This document shows, in pieces, positions 1-7,925 of a DNA stretch of 42,423 nucleotides. The position numbers were made by a program, and so were the translations under genes. Within the stretch, counting starts at the first letter, position 1. Every line of letters begins with the position of its first letter. The DNA is from Saprospiraceae bacterium (lineage in GTDB: Bacteria; Bacteroidota; Bacteroidia; Chitinophagales; Saprospiraceae), in assembly GCA_026982695.1 (NCBI GenBank), contig JALSGS010000010.1, positions 1-42,423 of the forward strand, in the 5' to 3' direction. Below the pieces are notes generated by a model that saw nothing but the letters and a program-made list of their open reading frames with translations, searched no databases and had not been told where the DNA came from.

Positions 1-422
1 CGTCGTGCTTCTTCTTCTCTTTTACGCCTTGCTTCTTCTTCGCGTTTTTTGCGCAGAGCTACAGCTTCGGGGTCTTCCGTCTTGATTACTTCTTTTTGTG
101 GTTCGGGCTCGGCCTCAGGTGGTTGAGGCGTAGTGTGCGGTTCGGGCTCAGGTACTTCTTCCGGTTCGGGTGGTTGAGGTTCAGGCAACTCTTCTTCTAC
201 AGTTTCCTGTTGTTGGGCGGGAGCTGCTTGTTCTTCACCCTGCCCTATGTCGGGTAGGCCTAAGTTGACCAAAATGCCTTCCTGGCCTGGCGGTGGATCG
301 GGATATTTGAGTAGCGGCACGAATAGAAGGATGAGCAACAGTAGGTGTACTAATGCACTAATGCGCTGAGCTTTGCGCTTGTTTTTTTCTTCATCGCGGA
401 GAAGGAATTCCTGCGTACTCAT
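1..422 (-). CDS. tonB: TonB-type energy transducer, N-terminal part (cut by window edge)
   Basis: The frame stays open from an ATG at 422 down to base 1, giving about 140 residues without a stop, so the C-terminus lies outside the window. The product starts with a short charged cytoplasmic stretch (MSTQEFLLRDEEKNKRKAQR). One hydrophobic segment follows at about residues 23-40, then a long Pro/Glu-rich region (PEPQPPEPEEVPEPEP) and the start of a Lys/Arg/Glu helix. This is the usual plan of TonB/TolA proteins: an inner-membrane anchor plus a rigid periplasmic spacer. The C-terminal TonB domain that touches outer-membrane receptors is not visible. It is last in an exbB-exbD-exbD-tonB array with gaps of 60 bases or less, so it probably shares their transcript. 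TolA or a generic TonB-like protein is the alternative. Confidence 0.85.
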   Translation of the reverse strand, partial: MSTQEFLLRDEEKNKRKAQRISALVHLLLLILLFVPLLKYPDPPPGQEGILVNLGLPDIGQGEEQAAPAQQQETVEEELPEPQPPEPEEVPEPEPHTTPQPPEAEPEPQKEVIKTEDPEAVALRKKREEEARRKREEEAR

Positions 423-481
423 AGCGAAAGGTTTCAAACAGAACGAGGCATTGGGCCTTTTGTTATAGCTATGTATGTATT

Positions 482-883
482 CTATTGTTGTGGGGTTAAT
501 ATGCCATTGATATCAAGGCGCATGGCAATATCCATCACAGCGACTACGTGTTCTACAGGAGTGTGCTTATCAGGCGATATGGTAATGTTGAACTTGCCAT
601 TTCGGTGGCGATTAGCTCTGCGGCGCAGTTCTGTTTCTAAACGTGGTAGGCTGATGCGTTTGCCGTTGAGATAAAACCGACCTCGTCGATCGATGCGTAC
701 GTCGTCGAGTCGTTTGGTGGACTGAATTTTAGCATTAGAAGATCCTGGCAGTTTCAAGTTCAATGCGTTGGGAGCTACCAGCGAGCTGGTGAGCATGAAG
801 AAAATGAGTAGTAGGAAGATGATGTCCGTCAGTGAGGACATGTTGAACTCTGCAATGACTTGGTTTCGCCTTTTTAAACTCAT
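482..883 (-). CDS. exbD: ExbD/TolR family biopolymer transporter (second copy)
   Basis: A 133-residue protein with a basic N-terminus (MSLKRRNQ), then one transmembrane helix with the family signature SSLTDIIFLLLIFFMLTS. The Asp in LTD (about residue 20) is the proton-carrying residue known from ExbD/TolR. The rest is a small periplasmic domain. Length is normal for the family. Within the complex ExbD works with ExbB to turn proton-motive force into TonB movement. It lies 27 bases downstream of another exbD, and the two N-termini are nearly superimposable. This points to tandem duplication, which is common in Bacteroidota. TolR of a Tol-Pal system is the alternative, but no tolB or pal is adjacent. 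Confidence 0.93.
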   Translation of the reverse strand: MSLKRRNQVIAEFNMSSLTDIIFLLLIFFMLTSSLVAPNALNLKLPGSSNAKIQSTKRLDDVRIDRRGRFYLNGKRISLPRLETELRRRANRHRNGKFNITISPDKHTPVEHVVAVMDIAMRLDINGILTPQQ

Positions 884-910
884 GTAGTTGTGTTTTTTGC
901 AAAAGCAGCT

Positions 911-1321
911 TTAACCTTTGGATTTTTTCTTTGGCTTGGTAGCAATGATAGCCCGTGCCCGTAGTCGGGCTGCGATCTCCATGACTTCGGTGACGTACTC
1001 AAAGGGGACACCCTTTTCTGCCACAATCGTTACGGTAGCGTTTTGGGGGTTGTCCATTTTGCGCAGTTCAGTGCGCAAAGCGCGCTGAAGAATGCTTTTG
1101 CGGATGGGCTTGCTATTGAGCGTGAATCGGCCCTGCTTGTCGATGGTGACCACAGCAGACATAGCCGCTACCGTTTTTGACTCGGCCTCAGGCAGGTCGA
1201 AAGGCTCTATGCGTACCAGTGTGGAAGTGAGCATAAAGAAGATCAGCAGCAGAAAAATAATGTCGGTCAATGACGACATGCTGAACTCTGCACTGACCTT
1301 GTTTCGCTTTTTGAATGCCAT
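911..1321 (-). CDS. exbD: ExbD/TolR family biopolymer transporter (first copy)
   Basis: A 136-residue paralogue of the next gene. The N-terminus MAFKKRNKVSAEFSMSSLTD is followed by the same hydrophobic helix (IIFLLLIFFMLTS) with the conserved membrane Asp. A periplasmic alpha/beta domain follows, ending in a basic tail (KPKKKSKG). The periplasmic part differs clearly from the second copy, so the duplication is old and the proteins may occupy different positions in an ExbB pentamer-ExbD dimer complex. That last point is inference. The gene lies 31 bases after exbB, consistent with co-transcription. Confidence 0.93.
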   Translation of the reverse strand: MAFKKRNKVSAEFSMSSLTDIIFLLLIFFMLTSTLVRIEPFDLPEAESKTVAAMSAVVTIDKQGRFTLNSKPIRKSILQRALRTELRKMDNPQNATVTIVAEKGVPFEYVTEVMEIAARLRARAIIATKPKKKSKG

Positions 1322-1352
1322 AAATACTTGGGATTTAATCGCGAGGCAAGTG

Positions 1353-2027
1353 TCATACAGTGGGTTCTTGGAGCATATCCATGAACTCTACGGCTGTGCG
1401 CTCCATTTTGAACATCACTTTATCTACATTGGCTACCAAGATGTTGTAACCGATAAATGAAAGGATACCTACAAACAAGCCAAAGGCCGTGGTGAGCAAG
1501 GCCTGATAAATACCACCTGCCAACAAGTCGGGTGTGACGTTTTGTTGTGTGGACATTTCGTAAAAAGCCATGATCATACCTGTAACAGTGCCAAAAAAGC
1601 CAATCATGGGTGCAGCCCCTGCGATGCTGGCTAGAGTAGAAAGCCCCTTTTCAAGTTTAAACACCTCCAGGTCACCTACGTTTTCGATAGCTTTGTCAAT
1701 GTCGTGCAAAGGCTTGCCAATGCGCATCAGCCCTTTTTCTACCATGCGGGCCATGGGGCTATCGGTATTTTGGCACAAGGCTCGCGCTGCTTGGATGTTG
1801 CCTGCAGCCACGTTCATGCGGATATTGTTCATAAAGTTCTCATCTATGCGGCCTGCTTTCTTGATCGTCAGATAGCGCTCGATGAAAATAGAAAGCGCAA
1901 TAAAGGCCAGTACAAACAGTACAGCGATAATAATGATGCCCAGCGGGCCACTTTCTAAGATGACATCGATCAGACCTTGGGATTTTATTTCCGATTCGAG
2001 TTCAGCAGTTTGAAACAAGAACAGCAT
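1353..2027 (-). CDS. exbB: MotA/TolQ/ExbB proton channel family protein
   Basis: I place the start at the ATG at 2027 (MLFLFQTAELES). The frame opens further upstream only with a GTG at 2054. The product is about 224 residues with three hydrophobic segments: a first helix near residues 25-50 (GPLGIIIIAVLFVLAFIALS), and two C-terminal helices around GAAPMIGFFGTVTGM and LLTTAFGLFVGILSFIGYN. The Gly-rich third-helix region with small polar residues (TVTGM, TTAFG) is the classic TolQ/ExbB pore motif. It would form the inner-membrane proton channel with the two downstream ExbD proteins and energise TonB. It is the first gene of the operon. Confidence 0.93.
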   Translation of the reverse strand: MLFLFQTAELESEIKSQGLIDVILESGPLGIIIIAVLFVLAFIALSIFIERYLTIKKAGRIDENFMNNIRMNVAAGNIQAARALCQNTDSPMARMVEKGLMRIGKPLHDIDKAIENVGDLEVFKLEKGLSTLASIAGAAPMIGFFGTVTGMIMAFYEMSTQQNVTPDLLAGGIYQALLTTAFGLFVGILSFIGYNILVANVDKVMFKMERTAVEFMDMLQEPTV

Positions 2028-2100
2028 AGTGATTGATGATTTATCAGTTTTCACAATAGTGTATGCCTGACGTTAGGGCAGTAGCTTGTTACAACGAAAT

Positions 2101-2121
2101 AAGGTCTTTCATAGAGACCTT
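2101..2121. repeat. Small hairpin upstream of exbB
   Basis: AAGGTCT and AGACCTT form a perfect 7-bp stem with a 7-base loop, about 75 bases upstream of the exbB start. It has no T-run on either side, so it is not an obvious terminator. It could be an mRNA leader structure or a protein-binding palindrome, and function is unproven. The rest of 2055-2337 shows no convincing gene. Confidence 0.35.
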
Positions 2122-2337
2122 GTTCGAATAGAACTGTGTAACGCTACAGTACCCATAGCTTGTACATATGAGCAGATGTGGGTAAAAGCGATGCGAAATT
2201 TACGCGATTTTTTGGCTTGCCCAAGCTGTCAGGATAGGAAAGACGTTTTAGCACTTTGCGCAGTGGTGAATAAACAGACTAAAACGCTTGATAGTGCGGG
2301 TTATGTAGGGGGAAAGAAAAACATGTGATACCTAACA

Positions 2338-2376
2338 ACAGGCCTGATGTTGTAGATGCCCACAGCATCAGGCCTG
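2338..2376 (-). terminator. Hairpin just downstream of tRNA-Pro(CGG)
   Basis: The arms at 2338-2353 and 2362-2377 pair over 16 positions with one mismatch, and the core GGCCTGATG is perfect. The hairpin begins directly at the 3' end of tRNA-Pro on the minus strand. The T-tract that follows is weak (TTGTTAGG), so it may act as a processing or termination hairpin rather than a textbook intrinsic terminator. Confidence 0.5.
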
Positions 2377-2451
2377 TCGGGGTGAGAGGATTCGAACCTC
2401 CGGCCTCTACGTCCCGAACGTAGCGCTCTAACCGGGCTGAGCTACACCCCG
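2377..2451 (-). tRNA. tRNA-Pro (anticodon CGG)
   Basis: The minus strand folds into a full cloverleaf. The acceptor stem is CGGGGTG/CACCCCG with discriminator A, the D arm contains AGCTCAGCCCGGTTAGAGC, and the T arm contains GGTTCGAATCC. The anticodon stem is CTACG/CGTAG with loop TTCGGGA, giving anticodon CGG, which reads the Pro codon CCG. G37 beside the anticodon is typical of tRNA-Pro. CCA is not encoded. It lies 8 bases after tRNA-Thr and is almost certainly co-transcribed with it. Confidence 0.96.
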
Positions 2452-2459
2452 AAAAGTAG

Positions 2460-2532
2460 AGCCACCCAGGGGACTCGAACCCCCGACCTACGCATTACGA
2501 GTGCGTCGCTCTACCAGCTGAGCTAGGGTGGC
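2460..2532 (-). tRNA. tRNA-Thr (anticodon CGT)
   Basis: The minus strand gives acceptor stem GCCACCC/GGGTGGC, D arm TAGCTCAGCTGGTAGAGC, anticodon stem ACGCA/TGCGT with loop CTCGTAA (anticodon CGT, reads ACG), and T arm GGTTCGAGTCC. Discriminator base is T and CCA is not encoded. It is the first gene of a two-tRNA unit with tRNA-Pro(CGG). Confidence 0.96.
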
Positions 2533-2558
2533 AGTCGCCTCTGCTGTCGAAGCGGCTG

Positions 2559-2566
2559 CAAATATA
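2559..2566 (-). promoter_or_regulatory. Bacteroidota -7 element for the tRNA-Thr/tRNA-Pro unit
   Basis: The minus strand reads TATATTTG, an exact match to the Bacteroidota housekeeping -7 consensus TAnnTTTG, about 27 bases before the tRNA-Thr 5' end. The -33 position (about 20 bases upstream) has only a weak match. Confidence 0.55.
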
Positions 2567-2696
2567 CGCCTACAAAAAATTTTTTGCAGCATGTATGCGT
2601 ATTTTTTGACATCTCATAGTTGTGGGCTTAGTGAGTTGCCTCTCCAACGTGTCATGCAGTTTAAGCGGATAGGAGGATAACAAGTTGAATTGGGCG

Positions 2697-2704
2697 TAAA
2701 TTTG
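2697..2704 (+). promoter_or_regulatory. Candidate -7 element for the ABC-F gene
   Basis: TAAATTTG matches TAnnTTTG exactly and sits 29 bases before the ABC-F start codon, which would leave a leader of roughly 20 bases. No good -33 TTG is seen at about 20 bases upstream. Confidence 0.45.
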
Positions 2705-2733
2705 CGCATTTTAGTTGCAGCAAGTATTTTGCT

Positions 2734-4656
2734 ATGATCTCAGCTACTAATATTACGGTCCGTTACGGCGATCGCGTGCTGTTCGATAACGTTTCGTTGA
2801 CCATTGACAAGCAAGACAAGATAGGTTTGGTAGGTCGCAATGGTGCGGGAAAATCGACCTTGCTACACATCTTGGCCAAACGCCGTTTGCCCGATAAAGG
2901 GCAAGTGCGCTGGCCTAAAGATGCTCGAGTGGTGCTGCTTACGCAAGATCTTAGCCTTGATCCCAATGCTACTGTATTGCAAGAGGCCATGAAGGCCTTT
3001 GCTGATATCCAGCAAATTGAGGCCAAGCTCGAGCTGTTACAAGAACAGATAGCCGAACGTACCGATTACGAATCGGAAAGCTACCAGGCTTTACTCGATA
3101 AAGTCGCCCAACTTAATGAGCATCTGTCTTATATGGATCACGGCAGTGCAGAAGGGCAGGCTGAGCGCGTATTGCGTGGATTGGGGTTTGCCCCAGAGGA
3201 GCTGCATCGCCCTGTGCGCACCTTTTCAGGAGGATGGCAAATGCGCGTTGAGCTGGCGAGAATCTTGCTAAGCCGCCCTGACTACCTGTTACTCGATGAA
3301 CCTACCAACCACCTCGACATTGAAGCCATTCTGTGGCTGGAGGGCTTTCTCAAACAATATCCAGGGGCTGTAGTGCTTATCTCCCACGACAAACAATTCC
3401 TCGACAATGTTACTCGCCGTACTATCGAGATCGAACTGGGTAAAGTATATGACTACAAGGCGTCGTGGAGCACCTACTTGAAGTTGCGTGCTGAACGTCG
3501 GGAAAAACTTCAAGCAGCTTATGAAAACCAACAGCGCCTCATCGCGCAACGCGAACGCACTATCAATCGCTTCATAGCCAAAGCCACCAAAGCGCGTATG
3601 GCCCAATCGATGCAAAAGCAGCTCGACAAAATGGAGCGCATTGAGGTGGAGCAAACCGATAGGCGTAATATGAAACTGCGCTTTGCCCCAGCACCGCGCT
3701 CGGGGCAGGTGGTGGCTGAGGCCAAAAACTTGAGCAAGTATTATGGCAATAAACGCGTGTTGGAGGGGATTGACTTGCGCATTGAGCGTGGCCAGCGCGT
3801 GGCGTTTGTGGGGCAAAACGGCCAAGGGAAAACGACTTTGGCTCGTATTATCGTAGGCGAAATAGCACCTACCAGTGGTGAAATGGTCTTGGGGCATCAC
3901 GTCCAGATTGGCTATTACGCGCAAAGCCAAAGTGAAGTGCTCGATACCGATGAGACAGTACTACAGACTATGGAGCGCCAAGCTCCTGAAGCCTTGCGCC
4001 CGAGGGTGCGTACCATTTTGGGTTCTTTTATGTTCAGTGGTGAAGACGTGGATAAAAAAGTGCGCGTATTATCTGGTGGTGAACGGGCGCGACTGGCTTT
4101 AGCTTGCCTCCTACTCAAGCCCTTCAACTTGCTGATACTCGATGAGCCCACCAACCATTTGGATATACCTGCTAAAGAAGTACTCAAAGAGGCATTGCAA
4201 CAATACGATGGTACCCTGATCGTCATATCGCACGATCGAGACTTTCTCTCAGGCCTTACTCATCGCACTATAGAATTCCGAGACCATCGACTGCACGAGT
4301 ACCTCGGCGACATCAATTACTTTCTTGAAAAACGACAGCTTGACAACATGAGACAAGTGGAGCAACGGCGTGTCCACCCTGTGGGTCAGCAATCGTCAAA
4401 AAAGGCAGATTATGGCCCAGCCTGGTACGAACAGCGCAAGCGATTGTTGCGCGCCGTGCAAAATGCCGAGCGCAAGATCGAACGCATGGAACAAGAGTTG
4501 GCTTCACTCGAAGTGCAAATGGCCGATCCGAAGTTTTACGAACACCCCAATCACCGACAACTATTGAAACAGTATCAACAACTCAAAGAACAGCTCGACC
4601 AAGCAATGGAAGCTTGGGAGGAAGCTCAAACAAAGTTGGAAGATTTTGATGGCTGA
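2734..4656 (+). CDS. ABC-F family ATP-binding protein
   Basis: A 640-residue protein with two complete ABC ATPase domains and no membrane segment, the definition of the soluble ABC-F class. Domain 1 has Walker A GRNGAGKST (about residues 34-42), signature FSGGWQMR (about 164) and Walker B LLLDEPTNHLD (about 184). Domain 2 has Walker A GQNGQGKTT (about 360), signature LSGGERARLAL (about 446) and LLILDEPTNHLD. Between them is a charged helical linker (about 230-330), the part that in known ABC-F proteins reaches toward the ribosomal P-site tRNA. A long charged coiled coil forms the C-terminus (about 545-640), as in Uup/YheS-type members. The likely role is translation or ribosome rescue. Antibiotic-resistance function cannot be judged from sequence. 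It stands alone and has its own -7 element. Confidence 0.93.
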   Translation: MISATNITVRYGDRVLFDNVSLTIDKQDKIGLVGRNGAGKSTLLHILAKRRLPDKGQVRWPKDARVVLLTQDLSLDPNATVLQEAMKAFADIQQIEAKLELLQEQIAERTDYESESYQALLDKVAQLNEHLSYMDHGSAEGQAERVLRGLGFAPEELHRPVRTFSGGWQMRVELARILLSRPDYLLLDEPTNHLDIEAILWLEGFLKQYPGAVVLISHDKQFLDNVTRRTIEIELGKVYDYKASWSTYLKLRAERREKLQAAYENQQRLIAQRERTINRFIAKATKARMAQSMQKQLDKMERIEVEQTDRRNMKLRFAPAPRSGQVVAEAKNLSKYYGNKRVLEGIDLRIERGQRVAFVGQNGQGKTTLARIIVGEIAPTSGEMVLGHHVQIGYYAQSQSEVLDTDETVLQTMERQAPEALRPRVRTILGSFMFSGEDVDKKVRVLSGGERARLALACLLLKPFNLLILDEPTNHLDIPAKEVLKEALQQYDGTLIVISHDRDFLSGLTHRTIEFRDHRLHEYLGDINYFLEKRQLDNMRQVEQRRVHPVGQQSSKKADYGPAWYEQRKRLLRAVQNAERKIERMEQELASLEVQMADPKFYEHPNHRQLLKQYQQLKEQLDQAMEAWEEAQTKLEDFDG

Positions 4657-4704
4657 ATGCTATAGCCCTTGCCAATATTACATTCCTAACCAAATGATAA
4701 AGCC

Positions 4705-5958
4705 ATGTTGGAATTGCTCGAAACCTATAAGAAAAAAGTACCTCATATTGTGTTCGAATGGCATGACACAGAGACAGAAGCCCGAGGATGGATCGTGATC
4801 AACTCTTTGCGCAATGGTGCGGCAGGAGGAGGCACGCGCATGCGTAAGGGCCTGACCAAAGAGGAAGTAATATCTCTTGCCAAAGTGATGGAGATCAAGT
4901 TTTCTGTAGCAGGCCCCCCTATTGGTGGTGCTAAGTCGGGTATTGATTTTGACCCCAATGATCCGCGCCGAATGGAAGTACTACGCCGCTGGTACCGGGC
5001 TGTGTTGCCTATACTTAAGTACTACTATGGTACAGGTGGTGATCTCAATGTAGACGAACTAAAAGACGTCATTCCTCTGACAGAAGAGCTGGGTCTTTGG
5101 CATCCTCAAGAGGGAATCGTCAATGGGCATCTGCACGCCAACGATGGGGCCAAGATTAAAATTTTAGGGCAACTACGCCATGGATGTGCCAAAGTGGTGG
5201 AAGACCCACAGTATGCACCACCCAGCACGCGCAAATATGCCGTAGCTGATTTGATCACGGGCTTTGGTGTGGCCGAATCTGTGCGGCACTATTACGACTT
5301 ATTTCAAGGCCAAACATTGGAGGGGAAAAGTGCCATCATTCAGGGATGGGGCAATGTGGCCTCAGCAGCAGGCTATTACCTGGCGCGTCGCGGAGTGCGC
5401 ATCAAGGGAATTATCGATCGAGTAGGTGGTGTATGGAAAGAGGAAGGCTTTGCGCTCGACGAAATCATTCAGCTTTTTGTGGCGAAGAAAGGCAATACAC
5501 TTCACAGCGATCAGCTCATCCCTTTCGAGCAGATGAATCGAAAAATCTGGGCGGGTAGTGCGGAAATTTTCATTCCAGGCGCTGCTTCCAAAATCGTTAT
5601 GCCCCATCAGATCCATCAATTGATGGACTCTGGCTTGAAGGTGGTCGCATGTGGTGCCAATGTGCCCTTTACTGACGATGAAGTGTTTTTCGGACCTACG
5701 GCAATGGCAGTAGATTGCCGAATTGGTCTAATTCCCGACTTTATTGCTAATTGCGGTATGGCAAGAGTGTTTGCCTATCTAATGCAGCCCGATGTAGAAA
5801 TGACAGATAGAGCCATTTTTGAAGATGTGTCGCAAACGATACGGCGTGCTTTGTTGGAGGTGAGACAACAACAGCTAGCTCCTACAGGTATTGCAGCCCG
5901 TGCCTTAGAGCTAGCGTTGCGCAAACTGCTTGAAAAAACTACAGAAACATTCGTTTGA
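4705..5958 (+). CDS. Glu/Leu/Phe/Val dehydrogenase (probable glutamate dehydrogenase)
   Basis: A 417-residue NAD(P)-dependent amino-acid dehydrogenase. The N-terminal dimerisation/substrate domain contains GAAGGGTRMRKGLT (about 38-51) and the catalytic-lysine region MEIKFSVAGPPIGGAKSGI, with Lys65 and Lys77. The GTGGDLNVDE segment follows, whose Asp113 corresponds to the catalytic Asp. The C-terminal Rossmann domain starts near YAVADLITGFGVAES and has the nucleotide loop GWGNVAS. These enzymes catalyse reversible oxidative deamination of an amino acid to its 2-oxo acid and ammonia in the cytoplasm. The length suits small hexameric glutamate dehydrogenases, but Leu/Val/Phe preference cannot be excluded. 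It starts 48 bases after the ABC-F gene and may read through from it. Confidence 0.9.
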   Translation: MLELLETYKKKVPHIVFEWHDTETEARGWIVINSLRNGAAGGGTRMRKGLTKEEVISLAKVMEIKFSVAGPPIGGAKSGIDFDPNDPRRMEVLRRWYRAVLPILKYYYGTGGDLNVDELKDVIPLTEELGLWHPQEGIVNGHLHANDGAKIKILGQLRHGCAKVVEDPQYAPPSTRKYAVADLITGFGVAESVRHYYDLFQGQTLEGKSAIIQGWGNVASAAGYYLARRGVRIKGIIDRVGGVWKEEGFALDEIIQLFVAKKGNTLHSDQLIPFEQMNRKIWAGSAEIFIPGAASKIVMPHQIHQLMDSGLKVVACGANVPFTDDEVFFGPTAMAVDCRIGLIPDFIANCGMARVFAYLMQPDVEMTDRAIFEDVSQTIRRALLEVRQQQLAPTGIAARALELALRKLLEKTTETFV

Positions 5959-6148
5959 TGAAAAAATGGTTTAATATTTGCTGTGCTGAAAATGAGTTTC
6001 TGATTGGCAGTGATGTATGCAATAATTGCATTAAAATGTTGTAGGTATGACAATGCTATTGAAGGTGTCTAAATGCGAAAGGATGTAGTTTTTGGGTTAA
6101 AGTGAAAAATCATATTTTGCAAAGTGCAACAGATGTGAGCCCTTGACG

Positions 6149-6195
6149 TATATTTGCCAAACGAATCAGATAAAGGTTTATATAACTTAGATTTG
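6149..6195 (+). promoter_or_regulatory. Two candidate -7 elements upstream of the OmpA-family gene
   Basis: TATATTTG (6149-6156) and TAGATTTG (6188-6195) both match TAnnTTTG. They are 80 and 41 bases before the start codon. Neither has a strong TTG at the expected -33 spacing, so either or both may be used. The 5959-6235 gap holds no gene that I can support. Confidence 0.4.
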
Positions 6196-6235
6196 CCAAC
6201 AAATCATATTCCCAATCTCAAAAATCGTTATCCCT

Positions 6236-7681
6236 ATGACCAGGCTTTTTAGGTTAGGTGCAAGTATAGTTAGCCTGTGGCTGTTGGGGAGCCTATCCCT
6301 TTTAGCTCAGGATGCAGCTACGGCTGCAAGTGGTGGTGGCTATACGGCCACTCCGCCTGATATGTGGGAAGTAGGTATCCATGTTGGCCCAATGTTGGGC
6401 TTTACCGATATCCAATATTCCCCAAGTATTGGTGGCGGTTTTCACGTGCGTCGGGCGCTCGATTATGTGTTTTCATTGCGTTTCGATGCACTGTATGGTA
6501 CCTATAAAGGCAGCGATGCCGATGGGTCGCACACGACAGACTACATGTCAGGGGCGCTACAATTGCTCATGTCGGTCAATAACTTGAAGTGGAATGGCGT
6601 GTCGAAGCGTCGGTCCAACCTGTATATCTTCTTTGGCATGGGGGGCAATACCTTCAAAGTGAGCAATGTGACTGGCAATGCTATTGCGATAGGCTATAGG
6701 CCCATGTACCACATCGAGGCAGGGGCTGGTGCTTCTGTGCGCGTGACTGATCGGTTCAATATAGGAGCTGATTTAAAGGGAGCTGTTTTCGTAGGGGCAG
6801 GTGCCCGTGGCGACTTGCTCGATGGCTATCGCGATGCAGAAGACTACGACATGCCCATATACGGTAGCATACGCATGAACTTCAACATTGGCAATAAAGA
6901 GAAAAAAGCAGAACCCCTTTATTGGGTCAATCCCTTGGACATAGTACTTAACGACATCAGCGAGCTGAAAGAGCGCCCCAAGTTTGACTTGGCCGATAGT
7001 GATGGCGATGGTGTGCTCGACGTGGTGGACGAAGAACCCAATACGCCACCCAATGTGCCAGTAGATACCAGAGGCCGTACCTTGGACAGCGATGGCGATG
7101 GCATTGCAGACTATATGGATCAAGAGCCATTCTCACCCCCAGGTTACAATGTAGATCAAAATGGCGTAGCCCAAGTGCCCGACTACGTCACGCGGGAAGA
7201 AGTACGAGAGCTTGTGACCCAAGAAGTAGCTAAAAACTTCACAGATGCGCGAGGTCGCAAAAGCCGTGCTTTGGCTAACTGGTTCTTGCCCATGGTACAC
7301 TTCGACGTGGATAGCTATCAAGTGCGCGAAGAAGATTACGAGGCACTGGCCGCAGTAGCTCAAGTGATGCGTGCCAACCCCGAGTTGCGCATTGTCGTGA
7401 CGGGCTATGCTGACAAGACGGGCTCTGAGGTATACAATAACATCTTGTCGTATCGCCGTGCCAAGGCTGTCGTTGATGTATTGGTCAATCAGTTTGGCAT
7501 TCCTCGCGAGCGCCTTATCCTGCGCTACGGTGGCGAAAACAATGCGTTGGTACCAGTAACGGGTAGTAGTTTTATGAATCGCCGCGTAGAATTTACTGTA
7601 GCTACAGATGAAACGGAAATGGCCATGCCCAATATCAATGGAAATGGTCGTTTCAGTGGTAGCCGTGATTCAGGATATTGA
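6236..7681 (+). CDS. OmpA-family outer-membrane protein with calcium-type DSDGDG repeats
   Basis: A 481-residue protein. An N-terminal signal peptide (hydrophobic run to about residue 24, LSLLAQ-DA) is followed by a beta-rich region (about 40-225) resembling an 8-stranded outer-membrane barrel. Two DSDGDG-type thrombospondin-3-like repeats come next (about 250-300: DSDGDGVLDVVDEEP and DSDGDGIADYMDQEP), which bind calcium in known families. The C-terminal OmpA/MotB peptidoglycan-binding domain (about 356-460) includes VVTGYADKTGS, YRRAKAV and NRRVEF. It anchors the outer membrane to peptidoglycan. The domain order is a common Bacteroidota major outer-membrane protein design. It is transcribed alone: two candidate -7 elements precede it and a hairpin terminator follows. 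Confidence 0.92.
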   Translation: MTRLFRLGASIVSLWLLGSLSLLAQDAATAASGGGYTATPPDMWEVGIHVGPMLGFTDIQYSPSIGGGFHVRRALDYVFSLRFDALYGTYKGSDADGSHTTDYMSGALQLLMSVNNLKWNGVSKRRSNLYIFFGMGGNTFKVSNVTGNAIAIGYRPMYHIEAGAGASVRVTDRFNIGADLKGAVFVGAGARGDLLDGYRDAEDYDMPIYGSIRMNFNIGNKEKKAEPLYWVNPLDIVLNDISELKERPKFDLADSDGDGVLDVVDEEPNTPPNVPVDTRGRTLDSDGDGIADYMDQEPFSPPGYNVDQNGVAQVPDYVTREEVRELVTQEVAKNFTDARGRKSRALANWFLPMVHFDVDSYQVREEDYEALAAVAQVMRANPELRIVVTGYADKTGSEVYNNILSYRRAKAVVDVLVNQFGIPRERLILRYGGENNALVPVTGSSFMNRRVEFTVATDETEMAMPNINGNGRFSGSRDSGY

Positions 7682-7702
7682 TAAATAACAAACATGCGAA
7701 AC

Positions 7703-7763
7703 TGAGGTTGTTCGTTTAACCTCAACCTACGCCCTCGGCACTGTGGTGTCGGGGGCGTTTCTT
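7703..7763 (+). terminator. Intrinsic terminator after the OmpA-family gene
   Basis: Two stem-loops lie in a row. TGAGGTT/AACCTCA occupies 7703-7724. A GC-rich stem at 7729-7758 (ACGCCCTCGGCAC paired with GTGTCGGGGGCGT, a few wobble or mismatch positions) is followed by TTTCTT. The second is the likely rho-independent terminator. Confidence 0.7.
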
Positions 7764-7845
7764 ATGAAAGCATGCCCGTTATGGCCTGCAATGCCAAAAG
7801 TCATCGCTCATAGTGCAAAATGCGCACTCCTTTTTGTTGGCAAAG

Positions 7846-7853
7846 TACCTTTG
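7846..7853 (+). promoter_or_regulatory. Candidate -7 element for the CHAD-kinase operon
   Basis: TACCTTTG matches TAnnTTTG exactly, 73 bases before the CHAD gene. The -33 match is poor. Confidence 0.4.
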
Positions 7854-7925
7854 TTATTGCATGATCGTAAAAGAGCAAAGTGTATCATCATTTTGCTCAA
7901 TTTATTGGCGTGAAAATCTCGATCT

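Noticed and set aside
2086-2328. 80-codon plus-strand frame upstream of the tRNA genes
   Set aside because: Composition and residue pattern look random, it has no recognisable motif, and it covers the exbB leader region.
3289-3930. 213-codon minus-strand frame
   Set aside because: Lies wholly antisense to the ABC-F gene, whose motifs are intact.
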